6,159 nt of DNA from Acidobacteriota bacterium (GCA_003153585.1 PLZZ01000102.1:40320-46478), one strand, 5' to 3'. Shown: positions 1 through 5,871, counted from the stretch's first letter. Numbers and translations are program-made. The notes: generated from the sequence alone by a model not told the origin.

Positions 1-278
1 AGCACGAGCCAGATGCCGGGTCGATGGACATTTTTGTCGTGGCAAATGGCGCCCGTGAGCTGAACAATTTCCAAATTGCTGCCTGCAAGTTCACGATCTA
101 GCAGAGTACGCGCTTCGTCAAGCAAGTCCTTGAACCCCTGCGACGCGAGCATCGGATCTACGTCGCGCGGAATTGGAGCTTCTACCTCCAGCAGATCGTA
201 ATCCGGCAGCGGCTCGGTGAGCATAACCTCCACGGAAGCGGTGGGAGCGCCGGCGTCGTATGAAATTTTCACGGGCAT
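1..278 (-). CDS. Unrecognised protein, N-terminal part (cut by window edge)
   Basis: This frame is open from an ATG at 276-278 to the left edge, giving 92 complete codons. The protein begins MPVKISYDAG, followed by an acidic region rich in Glu, Asp, Pro and Leu (roughly residues 18-45). A helix-like stretch with LLDEARTLLDREL follows near residues 55-70, and the visible part ends with CHDKNVHRPGIWLVL. I see no signal peptide or membrane segment and do not recognise the family. The start lies 27 bases after the rlmH stop, preceded only by a weak GGA six bases upstream, so it is probably the last or a late gene of the obg-rlmH operon. It is in the same frame as rlmH, with no stop between the rlmH TAG and this ATG. 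That an uninterrupted frame follows rlmH on the same strand supports a real gene; its function is unknown. Confidence 0.6.
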   Translation of the reverse strand, partial: MPVKISYDAGAPTASVEVMLTEPLPDYDLLEVEAPIPRDVDPMLASQGFKDLLDEARTLLDRELAGSNLEIVQLTGAICHDKNVHRPGIWLV

Positions 279-305
279 CGCGATTCCATTGTTGCAGAAG
301 ACCGC

Positions 306-737
306 CTACTTTGGGTAGGGATGGCCCGCCAGGATCGCGAAAGCGCGGTAAATTTGCTCGGCTAGAACCACGCGCGCGAATTCGTGCGGCATGGTGAAAG
401 CTGAGAGCGAGATTTTCTGTTTCGCTTTGGCGCGAATTTCGTCAGGGAAGCCTTCCGCGTCGCCACACAGGAAAATCAGCTCTCGGGTGCCGCGATCGCG
501 AAGATCGCCCAGCCAGCGCGCGAATTGCTGCGACGTGTGTTGTTTGCCTGCAGCGTCCAACAACACCACCGTTGCTCCCGGATCGATCTTCAATTTCCGC
601 AGGGTTGCAGGACCTGCATCACGCAACGCGATTACTTCTGTTTCCGCGTAGCGCCCGATGCGGCCAACGTAGTCTTCCAGAAGAGCGCGAACCTCTTCAC
701 GCCGCGTCTTGCCGAGCATAACTAAACGAATTTTCAC
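306..737 (-). CDS. rlmH: 23S rRNA pseudouridine-1915 N3-methyltransferase RlmH
   Basis: RlmH is a small cytoplasmic SPOUT-fold, S-adenosylmethionine-dependent enzyme that methylates pseudouridine 1915 of 23S rRNA near the decoding centre, acting as a dimer on the 70S ribosome. The protein has 143 residues, slightly shorter than the 155 of E. coli. Family landmarks are visible: LLDAAG (59-64), the SAM-loop region FLCGDAEG (89-96), ISLSAFTMPH (109-118), EQIYRA (127-132) and a C-terminal GHPYPK (138-143). The start is GTG at 735-737, chosen because MKIRLV forms the expected first strand; the next ATG, at codon 7, would remove it. There is no clear Shine-Dalgarno. It lies 24 bases after the sigma-54 activator stop. 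Two oddities: the usual IGG of the SAM loop reads CGD, and the usual tail YHR/YHK reads YPK. The family call is very secure; full activity is less so. Confidence 0.95.
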   Translation of the reverse strand: MKIRLVMLGKTRREEVRALLEDYVGRIGRYAETEVIALRDAGPATLRKLKIDPGATVVLLDAAGKQHTSQQFARWLGDLRDRGTRELIFLCGDAEGFPDEIRAKAKQKISLSAFTMPHEFARVVLAEQIYRAFAILAGHPYPK

Positions 738-761
738 GATGTTGTCGCTTCGGAAGCGCGT

Positions 762-1700
762 TCAGATGAGCCCGTATTTTTTGCGCTTCTCAAGCAAGGT
801 CTTGCGGCTGATGCCGAGGATATCCGCAGCGCGGCCGATTTTGTAGTGCGTTCCCTCGAGCGTCAGTTTGATGGCCTCGCGTTCGAGATCTTCCAGCGAA
901 TGAAGCATTCCCGTAAGTCCGTGCTCGTTTCTGGCAGCACGCAGAATCTCGGGGAAATCTTCGGGAGACAGCAGCGGCTGCTTAGCAAATACCAGCGCGT
1001 GCTCGACCGCGTTTTTCAGCTCGCGGACGTTTCCTGGCCAGGCGTAGGCCTGCAACATGTTCAGCGATTCAGGATCGAAGGACGCTTCTGCCCGGCCATG
1101 CACCGGCGTCAGCCGCGCGAGAAAATGCGAAGCCAGCGGAACGATGTCGGCACGGCGTTCGCGCAGTGGCGGAACATGAATTGCCAAAACATTCAGCCGG
1201 AAAAAAAGGTCCTCGCGAAAGCGGCCGGTCTCCACAGCTTTGGCTATGTCCGTATTTGTCAGCGCCATCAATCGCGCTTCCATGCGCAGCGTTTCCGTGC
1301 CGCCGAGCCGTTCGAAACTGCGCTCTTCGAGAACGCGGAGTAGCTTTGCCTGCATGCCAGGGGCGAGCGCCGCAATTTCGTCCAGGACGATCGTTCCGGT
1401 TTGCGCCATTTCGAGCCGCCCCGGTTTGCGTGCGACCGCACCTGTGAAGGCTCCGCGTTCGTGCCCGAAGAGTTCGGATTCGATGAGTTCGGCAGGCAGG
1501 CTAGCGCAGTCAATCTTCAGCAGGGGAGCGTCGCGTCGGGGCCCGCGCTCGTGAATCCATCGCGCGAGCTGATCTTTTCCCGTGCCGCTTTCGCCGGTGA
1601 TGAGAAGCGTAGTAGAAGTGTCCGCAAGCTTTTCCCCGATTTCAAGCAAGTGCCGCGAAGCGGGGTCTTCCGCCACCCACGGAATGGTCGGCGCGGTCAT
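762..1700 (-). CDS. Sigma-54-dependent transcriptional activator (AAA+ plus Fis-type HTH, no sensor domain)
   Basis: This 312-residue bacterial enhancer-binding protein would use ATP hydrolysis to open promoters held by sigma-54 RNA polymerase. Walker A is GESGTGKD (36-43). The sigma-54 contact loop GAFTGA (83-88) is intact within ESELFGHERGAFTGA, and Walker B is IVLDE (104-108). Sensor I TN is at 148-149, the arginine-finger region GRFREDLFFR at 159-168 and WPGNVREL at 221-228. The C-terminus (about 270-312) is a Fis-type helix-turn-helix with AADILGISRKTL. The AAA+ domain begins almost at residue 1, so there is no receiver, GAF or PAS domain, as in PspF; control would have to come from a partner protein or from expression level. 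The ATG overlaps the rsfS stop as ATGA, implying translational coupling. I found no convincing -24/-12 promoter in the window, so the targets are unknown. Confidence 0.93.
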   Translation of the reverse strand: MTAPTIPWVAEDPASRHLLEIGEKLADTSTTLLITGESGTGKDQLARWIHERGPRRDAPLLKIDCASLPAELIESELFGHERGAFTGAVARKPGRLEMAQTGTIVLDEIAALAPGMQAKLLRVLEERSFERLGGTETLRMEARLMALTNTDIAKAVETGRFREDLFFRLNVLAIHVPPLRERRADIVPLASHFLARLTPVHGRAEASFDPESLNMLQAYAWPGNVRELKNAVEHALVFAKQPLLSPEDFPEILRAARNEHGLTGMLHSLEDLEREAIKLTLEGTHYKIGRAADILGISRKTLLEKRKKYGLI

Positions 1701-2104
1701 TGCTGCGTTGCATCACCTTCCGCATTGGTTTGAGATGGGGGATGCGGCGAAGGCGCGGGGAAAGTCATCCGCTCGACGGAGCGCCAGAGTCTTTCGAGAT
1801 CGTAATACTGACGGGCGCGCTCGCTAAAGATGTGCACGACGAAATCACCATAGTCGAGAAGGACCCATTCCGCGCTGGATTTTCCTTCCCGGTGCGCCAC
1901 ACGGCGTCCCTGGCGATGGAGTTTTTCTTCGATCGCTTCGCCGATGGCCTGGATTTGCGGCTGGCTTTGTCCGGAGCAAAGCAGGAAATATTCCGCGAAT
2001 GCGCCCGCACCGGAAAGGTTTAGGACCGTGATGTCCACGGCCTGTTTGTCCTGGGCCGCTTCCACGGCCGATCGAATTTCGGGGCGAAGGGAGTTAAGCG
2101 TCAC
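1697..2104 (-). CDS. rsfS: Ribosomal silencing factor RsfS (Iojap/DUF143 family)
   Basis: RsfS binds ribosomal protein L14 on the 50S subunit and blocks joining with 30S, lowering translation when nutrients are short. The protein has 135 residues. The core matches the Iojap/DUF143 family: AVDITVLNL (22-30), AEYFLLCSGQS (37-47), the block W-x4-DYGDFVVHIF (80-93), and YYDLERLW (100-107). After about residue 112 comes a roughly 22-residue tail rich in Pro, Ser, Gln and Thr that lies outside the usual domain and looks disordered. The start is GTG at 2102-2104, which shares four bases with the nadD stop (GTGA). The stop overlaps the ATG of the sigma-54 activator (ATGA). The nadD-rsfS-rlmH neighbourhood is common in bacteria and supports the call. 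Confidence 0.95.
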   Translation of the reverse strand: MTLNSLRPEIRSAVEAAQDKQAVDITVLNLSGAGAFAEYFLLCSGQSQPQIQAIGEAIEEKLHRQGRRVAHREGKSSAEWVLLDYGDFVVHIFSERARQYYDLERLWRSVERMTFPAPSPHPPSQTNAEGDATQQ

Positions 2105-2793
2105 CGGTACAGAGCCTGTTCCAGAATGTATTCCTCTACGCGCGCGGGCACAAGCCCATGGATCGTTTGCTTTCGTTCCAGGCGGTGCCGGATTTCGGTT
2201 GACGAAATATGACTCGCCACGGTGGTGAGAAGATGAATCACGGATTTGCGCAGCACGATCTTATTCGGATCGCTCGATGGCGTGCGGCCGAGCCTCTCGG
2301 GGGGAATCACCAGACGCAACGCGTCTAATCGAAAGCCCGGACGGCTCGCAATGATGAAATCACAACTGTCGAGCAACGCTTCATAATTTTTCCAAGTGGG
2401 AATTTCCAGAAACTGATCCGCGCCGAGAATGAAAAACAATTGATCGTCAGGATGCTCGCGATGAAACCTGCGCACCGTGTCAACAGTATAGAAAACGTGC
2501 GTAGCGGCACCTTCCGGCGGTGCTTCGGCTGTGGAAATATGGAATCCTGCGTGATCTGCGCAAGCGAGTGCCACCATTGCGTAGCGATGCAGAAATGGTG
2601 TCAACGCGCGCTTCGTTTTGTGCGGAGGACGTGACGAAGGCACGAAATATATGGCGTCGAGGTGAAAACGTCTCTGTGCTGCCTGTGCCACGGCGATATG
2701 CCCCGAGTGGATGGGATCGAACGTGCCGCCAAAAAGCGCGACCGAGCGGCGATGCGCCGGTCCGTGAGGCCGATGTATAGAGTGGGGGCTCAG
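2101..2793 (-). CDS. nadD: Nicotinate-nucleotide adenylyltransferase NadD, probable CTG start
   Basis: NadD joins ATP and nicotinate mononucleotide to form deamido-NAD in the cytoplasm, a late step of NAD synthesis. With the start proposed here it has 230 residues. The nucleotidyltransferase signature [11 protein letters not shown] lies at 22-32, followed by PPHK, ILGADQF, W-x-NYEALL and ISSTEIR (196-202). Starting at the first in-frame GTG (2689-2691) would delete the GGTFDP and HxGH motifs, which are catalytic, so the true start must lie upstream. Between that motif and the preceding in-frame stop inside obg there is no ATG, GTG or TTG. The best candidate is CTG at 2791-2793, overlapping the obg TGA as CTGA and preceded by AGGA with six-base spacing. 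This matches the four-base overlaps of the next two gene pairs. An ATA codon 12 bases further in is a weaker alternative. A sequencing error that removed a normal start is also possible. Confidence 0.9.
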   Translation of the reverse strand: MSPHSIHRPHGPAHRRSVALFGGTFDPIHSGHIAVAQAAQRRFHLDAIYFVPSSRPPHKTKRALTPFLHRYAMVALACADHAGFHISTAEAPPEGAATHVFYTVDTVRRFHREHPDDQLFFILGADQFLEIPTWKNYEALLDSCDFIIASRPGFRLDALRLVIPPERLGRTPSSDPNKIVLRKSVIHLLTTVASHISSTEIRHRLERKQTIHGLVPARVEEYILEQALYR

Positions 2794-3941
2794 CGTTTTT
2801 CCTGTGGCGGCAAAGTTGAATCGCGATCGTCGATCGCCGCGGTGGAGCGGGCCTCTTCATCGTCCCGTTCGCGGGATGGCGCCGGTTGAACTTCCATTTC
2901 GACCGGCATGGATGGTTTCGGAATCCGATCCAGCGCATCAGCCATTGCGCGGACGAGTCCAACAATTCCTTCCCCACTTGCTGAGGATATCGCGTGGAAT
3001 TCCAGGCCACGCTTCTTCGCGAATGCGCGCAATTCGTCCAGATGGTCGCGATTTGTGGTGGCGTCAAGCTTGGTTGCGACGACGATCATCGGTTTTTCAA
3101 TCAGTGCCGGGCTGAACGAGGCGAGCTCGTGCTCGATAATTTCGAAATCGCGGATGGGATCGCGGTCGTTCGCGTCGCTCGTATCCACCAGATGCGCGAT
3201 CAATCGCGTGCGCTCGATATGTTTCAAGAATCGCGTGCCGAGACCCACGCCTTCATGGGCGCCCTCGATCAAACCTGGCAAATCCGCTACAACAAACGTA
3301 CGGCCTTGGCCGGGCGCAGCGTCGGGATCGGCGGAGACGACGCCAAGGTGCGGCTCAAGCGTGGTGAACGGATAGGCCGCAACTTTCGGGCGCGCCGCTG
3401 AAATGCGCGAAATCAAAGTGGATTTTCCGGCGTTGGGGAAGCCGACGAGGCCGACATCGGCAAGCAATTTCAGTTCGAGCCGCAAATGGCGCTCTTCGCC
3501 GGGCTGGCCGTCCTCATGTTCACGCGGAGCTTGATGCCACGGACGCACAAAGTGAGGGTTGCCGTTTCCGCGGCCGCCACGACCGCCCTTGGCTGCTCGG
3601 TATCGCTGTCCGGCTTCGATGAAGTCAAAAATTTGCTCACCCGTGTCAGCGTCGAAAATCACAGTGCCGACGGGGACCTTCAGCACCATTTCTTCCCCCG
3701 AAGCGCCATGGCAATTCGAGCCTTCGCCATGGCCTCCGCGCTCAGAATGGAATTCACGATTGTAGCGATAACGCAGAAGTGTGTTGTCGTGTGGGTTCGC
3801 TTCGATATAAATGTCGGCGCCATGCCCGCCATCGCCGCCGGACGGGCCGCCGCGCGGAACATACTTCTCCCTACGAAAGGCGACGCAGCCATTGCCGCCA
3901 TCGCCGGCCTTTATTGAGATTTTGGCTTCGTCTGCAAACAC
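2790..3941 (-). CDS. obg: GTPase Obg (CgtA), 50S assembly factor
   Basis: Obg is an essential GTPase that binds the 50S subunit, takes part in its late assembly and links to stress signalling. The protein has 383 residues. The Gly-rich Obg fold runs from 1 to about 158, beginning [18 protein letters not shown]. The GTPase domain follows with G1 GFPNAGKS (167-174), G2 region TTLEPHLG (193-200), G3 [16 protein letters not shown] (220-235), a G4 reading TKLD (290-293) instead of NKxD, and G5 SSASGEG (319-325). The C-terminal 40 residues are charged and Pro-rich, with no obvious extra domain. The start is GTG at 3939-3941; an in-frame TGA lies only two codons upstream, so no earlier start exists. 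A GAGTG about six bases before it may serve as ribosome binding site. The stop TGA overlaps the proposed nadD CTG. It follows rpmA after a terminator. Confidence 0.97.
   Translation of the reverse strand: MFADEAKISIKAGDGGNGCVAFRREKYVPRGGPSGGDGGHGADIYIEANPHDNTLLRYRYNREFHSERGGHGEGSNCHGASGEEMVLKVPVGTVIFDADTGEQIFDFIEAGQRYRAAKGGRGGRGNGNPHFVRPWHQAPREHEDGQPGEERHLRLELKLLADVGLVGFPNAGKSTLISRISAARPKVAAYPFTTLEPHLGVVSADPDAAPGQGRTFVVADLPGLIEGAHEGVGLGTRFLKHIERTRLIAHLVDTSDANDRDPIRDFEIIEHELASFSPALIEKPMIVVATKLDATTNRDHLDELRAFAKKRGLEFHAISSASGEGIVGLVRAMADALDRIPKPSMPVEMEVQPAPSRERDDEEARSTAAIDDRDSTLPPQEKR
2800..2803 (-). promoter_or_regulatory. Ribosome binding site deciding the nadD start
   Basis: The minus strand reads AGGA six bases before the CTG at 2791-2793, inside the last codons of obg. 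This is a well-placed Shine-Dalgarno core and is the main reason to prefer CTG over the later in-frame GTG. Confidence 0.6.
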
Positions 3942-3972
3942 GAATCACTCGCTAAGAGAGAGATGCTGAGAG

Positions 3973-4002
3973 AGCATACGCCGACGCAAGGTTCATAGAC
4001 AA
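3973..4002 (-). promoter_or_regulatory. Candidate sigma-70 promoter for the obg operon
   Basis: On the minus strand TTGTCT (3997-4002) and TATGCT (3973-3978) are 18 bases apart, each matching four of six consensus positions. The start point would fall about 30 bases before the obg GTG. The -35 box overlaps the last two bases of the U-tract of the rpmA terminator. The match is moderate; the supporting argument is that an obg operon placed after a strong terminator needs its own promoter or readthrough. Confidence 0.4.
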
Positions 4003-4033
4003 AAATACGCGCCCCGGTGTGCTGGAGCGCGTA
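4001..4033 (-). terminator. Intrinsic terminator after rpmA
   Basis: The minus strand forms a 10-base-pair stem (arms 4024-4033 and 4006-4015, TACGCGCTCC with GGGGCGCGTA, one G-U pair) around an eight-base loop, followed directly by five T residues (4001-4005). It lies just after the rpmA stop and before obg, so it ends or attenuates the rplU-rpmA transcript. Confidence 0.85.
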
Positions 4034-4048
4034 AAGAACCGTGCAGAG

Positions 4049-4357
4049 CTAGTTGGCAGGCGCCGCAGCGGCTTCCTTCTCGGATTGTCGCGCGCCCGCT
4101 TCTTCCACTGTGAGAACGCTGATATAGCGCCCATGTCCGCCCTTGTCTTCGAAGAGGACAATGCCGTCAATCAAGGCAAAGAGACTGTCGTCTTTCGCCA
4201 ATCCCACATTCTTCCCGGGCTTGTAGTGAGTGCCGCGCTGGCGAATCAAAATGCTACCGCCGGTTACGAGCTGGCCGCCAAACCGCTTGATTCCAAGTCG
4301 CTGACCGTGCGAGTCGCGTCCATTAGTGGATGACCCGCCGCCTTTTTTGTGTGCCAT
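4049..4357 (-). CDS. rpmA: 50S ribosomal protein L27
   Basis: L27 is a 50S protein whose N-terminal tail reaches toward the peptidyl transferase centre. The protein has 102 residues, with the classic start [16 protein letters not shown] and then [26 protein letters not shown] and an [13 protein letters not shown] stretch. It begins directly at MAHKKGG and lacks the cleavable N-terminal extension known from Firmicutes. The tail after about residue 86 is rich in Ala and Glu and slightly longer than the core family. The ATG at 4355-4357 is preceded by AGGGGA with good spacing. It follows rplU after nine bases and is followed by an intrinsic terminator. Confidence 0.98.
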   Translation of the reverse strand: MAHKKGGGSSTNGRDSHGQRLGIKRFGGQLVTGGSILIRQRGTHYKPGKNVGLAKDDSLFALIDGIVLFEDKGGHGRYISVLTVEEAGARQSEKEAAAAPAN

Positions 4358-4366
4358 GAAGATCCC

Positions 4367-4681
4367 CTACGGAATTTGGATGTCGCTGACCTGAACGGCA
4401 GTGTAATTCTGCCGGTGGCCGCGCTGAATGTTGTATTGGCCGCCCGTTTTGTACTTCAACACACGCAATCTCGGGCCGCGGCCTTGCTCCACAATTTTAC
4501 CGATAACTTTGACTTTCGAGATATCGTCGGCGGAAACAAACTTCTTCTCGTCCGTGCGCACCGATAGCACGTCTTCGAACGTTACCTTGCCGCCCAGTTT
4601 TCCTTCGAGCGTCTCCACCCGGACAGTCTTCCCCGGCTCCACGCGATACTGCTTTCCCCCACTGCGAATTACGGCGTACAT
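4367..4681 (-). CDS. rplU: 50S ribosomal protein L21
   Basis: L21 is a 50S protein that binds 23S rRNA. The protein has 104 residues, the usual length (about 103). It starts MYAVIRSGGKQYRVEPG and ends with the family block GRGPRLRVLKYKTGG then RGHRQNYTAVQV. The ATG at 4679-4681 is preferred over upstream in-frame codons because a full AGGAGG sits four bases before it and because MYAVI is the universal L21 start; any longer form would also run back across the promoter. It is the first gene of an rplU-rpmA pair with nine bases between them. Confidence 0.98.
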   Translation of the reverse strand: MYAVIRSGGKQYRVEPGKTVRVETLEGKLGGKVTFEDVLSVRTDEKKFVSADDISKVKVIGKIVEQGRGPRLRVLKYKTGGQYNIQRGHRQNYTAVQVSDIQIP

Positions 4682-4685
4682 GCTG

Positions 4686-4691
4686 CCTCCT
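4686..4691 (-). promoter_or_regulatory. Ribosome binding site of rplU
   Basis: A perfect AGGAGG lies on the minus strand four bases before the ATG at 4679-4681. It fixes the start of L21 and indicates strong translation. Confidence 0.85.
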
Positions 4692-4711
4692 GAAGCTAGT
4701 GACAAACCCCA

Positions 4712-4741
4712 ATTATACGGGCTATCCAGCACATCCGTCAA
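4712..4741 (-). promoter_or_regulatory. Strong sigma-70 promoter of rplU-rpmA
   Basis: The minus strand has TTGACG (4736-4741, five of six) and a perfect TATAAT (4712-4717) separated by 18 bases. The predicted start near 4705 gives a leader of about 24 bases that contains AGGAGG. The position between the Cys-rich small gene and rplU makes this the obvious promoter for the ribosomal-protein pair. A small palindrome (4744-4754) lies just upstream of the -35 box. Confidence 0.85.
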
Positions 4742-4759
4742 CGAACACTGTGTTGCTAA

Positions 4760-4939
4760 TTAGGCGTAAGCCTGGCGGCAGGATTCGTGTTCGCGGCAGG
4801 ATCGAGGACAATTGGTGTGGTCGATCAGGATGTAATTGTGGCAAGCGGCGCAAATTACGCCGTACATGGTTTCGTTGAACTGATCGTGTCCCAGCTTGGC
4901 TGCATGTTCGGTTCGCGCTTGCTCGCGGCTCATAGCCAT
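4760..4939 (-). CDS. Small Cys/His-rich protein, probable metal-binding, unrecognised
   Basis: This 59-residue protein starts MAMSREQARTEH and has five cysteines in its second half: C30, C33, C44, C48 and C54, with His at 34, 41 and 51. The spacing is C-x2-C-x10-C-x3-C-x5-C. The pattern suggests a zinc-binding knuckle or similar site, but I do not recognise the family. CAACH fits a haem-c motif by letters, yet there is no signal peptide or membrane segment, so a cytoplasmic zinc site is more likely. The ATG at 4937-4939 is chosen because GAGGGAG lies seven bases upstream; a longer 99-residue reading from 5059 has no such support. It is divergent from the flavin-protein gene and 19 bases upstream of the rplU -35 box. 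Readthrough into rplU is possible, as no terminator lies between them. Confidence 0.7.
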   Translation of the reverse strand: MAMSREQARTEHAAKLGHDQFNETMYGVICAACHNYILIDHTNCPRSCREHESCRQAYA

Positions 4940-5118
4940 TGTGCGGCTCCCTCGCTGCATTCTATCTGAAGTGCCTCGATGAAAAAATGAAGCAAGGTTA
5001 TACGCTGCCTGTGCGTCCGTATATTTTGCTAAAACAAAGCGCGTTATGAGCCAGCACATCCGATGGCACAGCCAGATTGGCTCTTGTAGCCCGCCGACTG
5101 CCAGCCTACGCTCGCTAT
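4940..5118. other. Divergent intergenic region
   Basis: This 179-base AT-richer stretch must hold the promoters of the Cys-rich gene (minus) and the flavin-protein gene (plus). A TAGAAT (minus, 4959-4964) is well placed for the former but has no good -35 partner. TATATT (plus, 5020-5025) has only a poor -35 partner. I saw no clear operator. Confidence 0.5.
4947..4953 (-). promoter_or_regulatory. Ribosome binding site of the Cys-rich small gene
   Basis: GAGGGAG on the minus strand lies seven bases before the ATG at 4937-4939. It decides the 59-residue form over the longer upstream start. Confidence 0.6.
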
Positions 5119-5769
5119 ATGAGCGACTTCAAACGCACGGAACGCACGCAGGTCAAGCGACTGCCCGATCGCGGCGCCTATGATACCGAAACTGTCTTTC
5201 CGATTCTCGACGAAGGGTTGATTTGCCATGTCGGATTCTCGGTTGAGGGCCAGCCGTTCGTGATTCCTACCGGCTACGCGCGCGTGGGCGATACGCTTTA
5301 CATCCATGGCTCTGCGGCAAGCCGTATGTTGCGCACGCTCGCCGAAGGCATCCAGGTTTGTGTAACCGTGACGCTACTGGATGGCTTGGTTCTCGCGCGG
5401 GCGGCTTTTCATCACTCGATGAACTACCGCTCGGTCGTGATTCTCGGGCGTGCCACTTTGGTGGAAGACCGCGCTGAAAAAATCAAGGCGCTCGAAGCGT
5501 TTACGGAGCATGTCGTGCGTGGGCGTTGGAACGATGTCCGGTCGCCAACGGAAACGGAGCTGAAAGCGACAACCGTCCTCGCCCTGCCGCTCGCCGAAGT
5601 TTCCGCAAAAGTTCGCTCCGGGCCACCGAAAGACGACGCAGAAGACTACCAACTTCCCATCTGGGCCGGCGTCGTGCCGCTTACGATTATCCCAGGTGCT
5701 CCGATTACCGATCCTCGATTAATCTCGAGAATCGAGGCCCCGGCCTATGCGAAGAAATATTCACGCTGA
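5119..5769 (+). CDS. Pyridoxamine 5'-phosphate oxidase-like flavin-binding protein
   Basis: This 216-residue protein resembles the FMN-binding split-barrel family (pyridoxamine-phosphate-oxidase-related, the broad group that includes NimA-like proteins). Recognisable blocks are ILDEGLICHVGF (29-40) followed by GQPFVIPTGYARVGDTLYIHGS (in part, 44-65), HSMNYRSVVILGRA (99-112), and WAGVVPL (182-188). Such proteins usually bind FMN or a related cofactor as dimers in the cytoplasm; the substrate cannot be told from sequence. The start ATG at 5119-5121 gives MSDFKRTERT; the in-frame TTG at 5077 would add 14 residues that do not look like family sequence. No clear Shine-Dalgarno precedes the ATG. 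It is the only plus-strand gene, divergent from the Cys-rich small gene and convergent with the gene at the right edge. No U-rich terminator follows on its own strand. Confidence 0.85.
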   Translation: MSDFKRTERTQVKRLPDRGAYDTETVFPILDEGLICHVGFSVEGQPFVIPTGYARVGDTLYIHGSAASRMLRTLAEGIQVCVTVTLLDGLVLARAAFHHSMNYRSVVILGRATLVEDRAEKIKALEAFTEHVVRGRWNDVRSPTETELKATTVLALPLAEVSAKVRSGPPKDDAEDYQLPIWAGVVPLTIIPGAPITDPRLISRIEAPAYAKKYSR

Positions 5770-5810
5770 CTTCCGGTTTTCGCTCCCGCTAGACATGAGT
5801 CCCGCATTCC

Positions 5811-5844
5811 AAAAAAAACAGCCCCGGCCGAAGCCGAGGCTGTT
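5811..5844 (-). terminator. Strong intrinsic terminator with UUCG loop
   Basis: On the minus strand, arms 5833-5844 and 5817-5828 form a 12-base-pair stem including one G-U pair, closed by a C(UUCG)G tetraloop, and lead into a run of eight T residues (5811-5818). It ends the minus-strand gene whose stop is at 5872. On the plus strand the same hairpin has a C-A mismatch and no T-run, so it is a poor terminator for the flavin-protein gene. Confidence 0.92.
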
Positions 5845-5871
5845 GGGTAAATCTGCCGGAGTTAGCGGAAA

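Noticed and set aside
1030..1050. GG-N10-GC pattern resembling a sigma-54 promoter on the plus strand
   Set aside because: It lies inside the activator coding sequence, lacks the TTGC at -12, and no gene follows on that strand.
846..1343. Plus-strand 165-codon frame opposite the sigma-54 activator
   Set aside because: It is antisense to conserved AAA+ motifs, has no ribosome binding site, and has no recognisable protein features.
2480..3067. Long 195-codon minus-strand frame across the obg/nadD junction
   Set aside because: It lies out of frame over the well-conserved Obg C-terminus and NadD N-terminus, and its composition (Arg, Ser, His-rich) is typical of a shadow frame.
3486..3917. Plus-strand 143-codon frame opposite obg
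   Set aside because: It is antisense to the Gly-rich Obg domain; Ala-rich composition reflects the complement of Gly codons.
4682..4741. Longer L21 start extending upstream of the ATG at 4681
   Set aside because: It would translate across the promoter and AGGAGG, and the universal L21 start MYAVI fits the shorter form.
4760..4939. Cytochrome c reading of CAACH in the Cys-rich protein
   Set aside because: There is no signal peptide or membrane anchor, and additional cysteines nearby fit a zinc site better.
5064..5082. TGGCAC followed by TTGG upstream of the flavin-protein gene, resembling a -24/-12 promoter
   Set aside because: The spacing is about two bases too long for sigma-54, which tolerates almost no spacing change.
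5077..5118. TTG start giving a 230-residue flavin protein
   Set aside because: The 14 added residues do not resemble the family, and the internal ATG gives a natural N-terminus.
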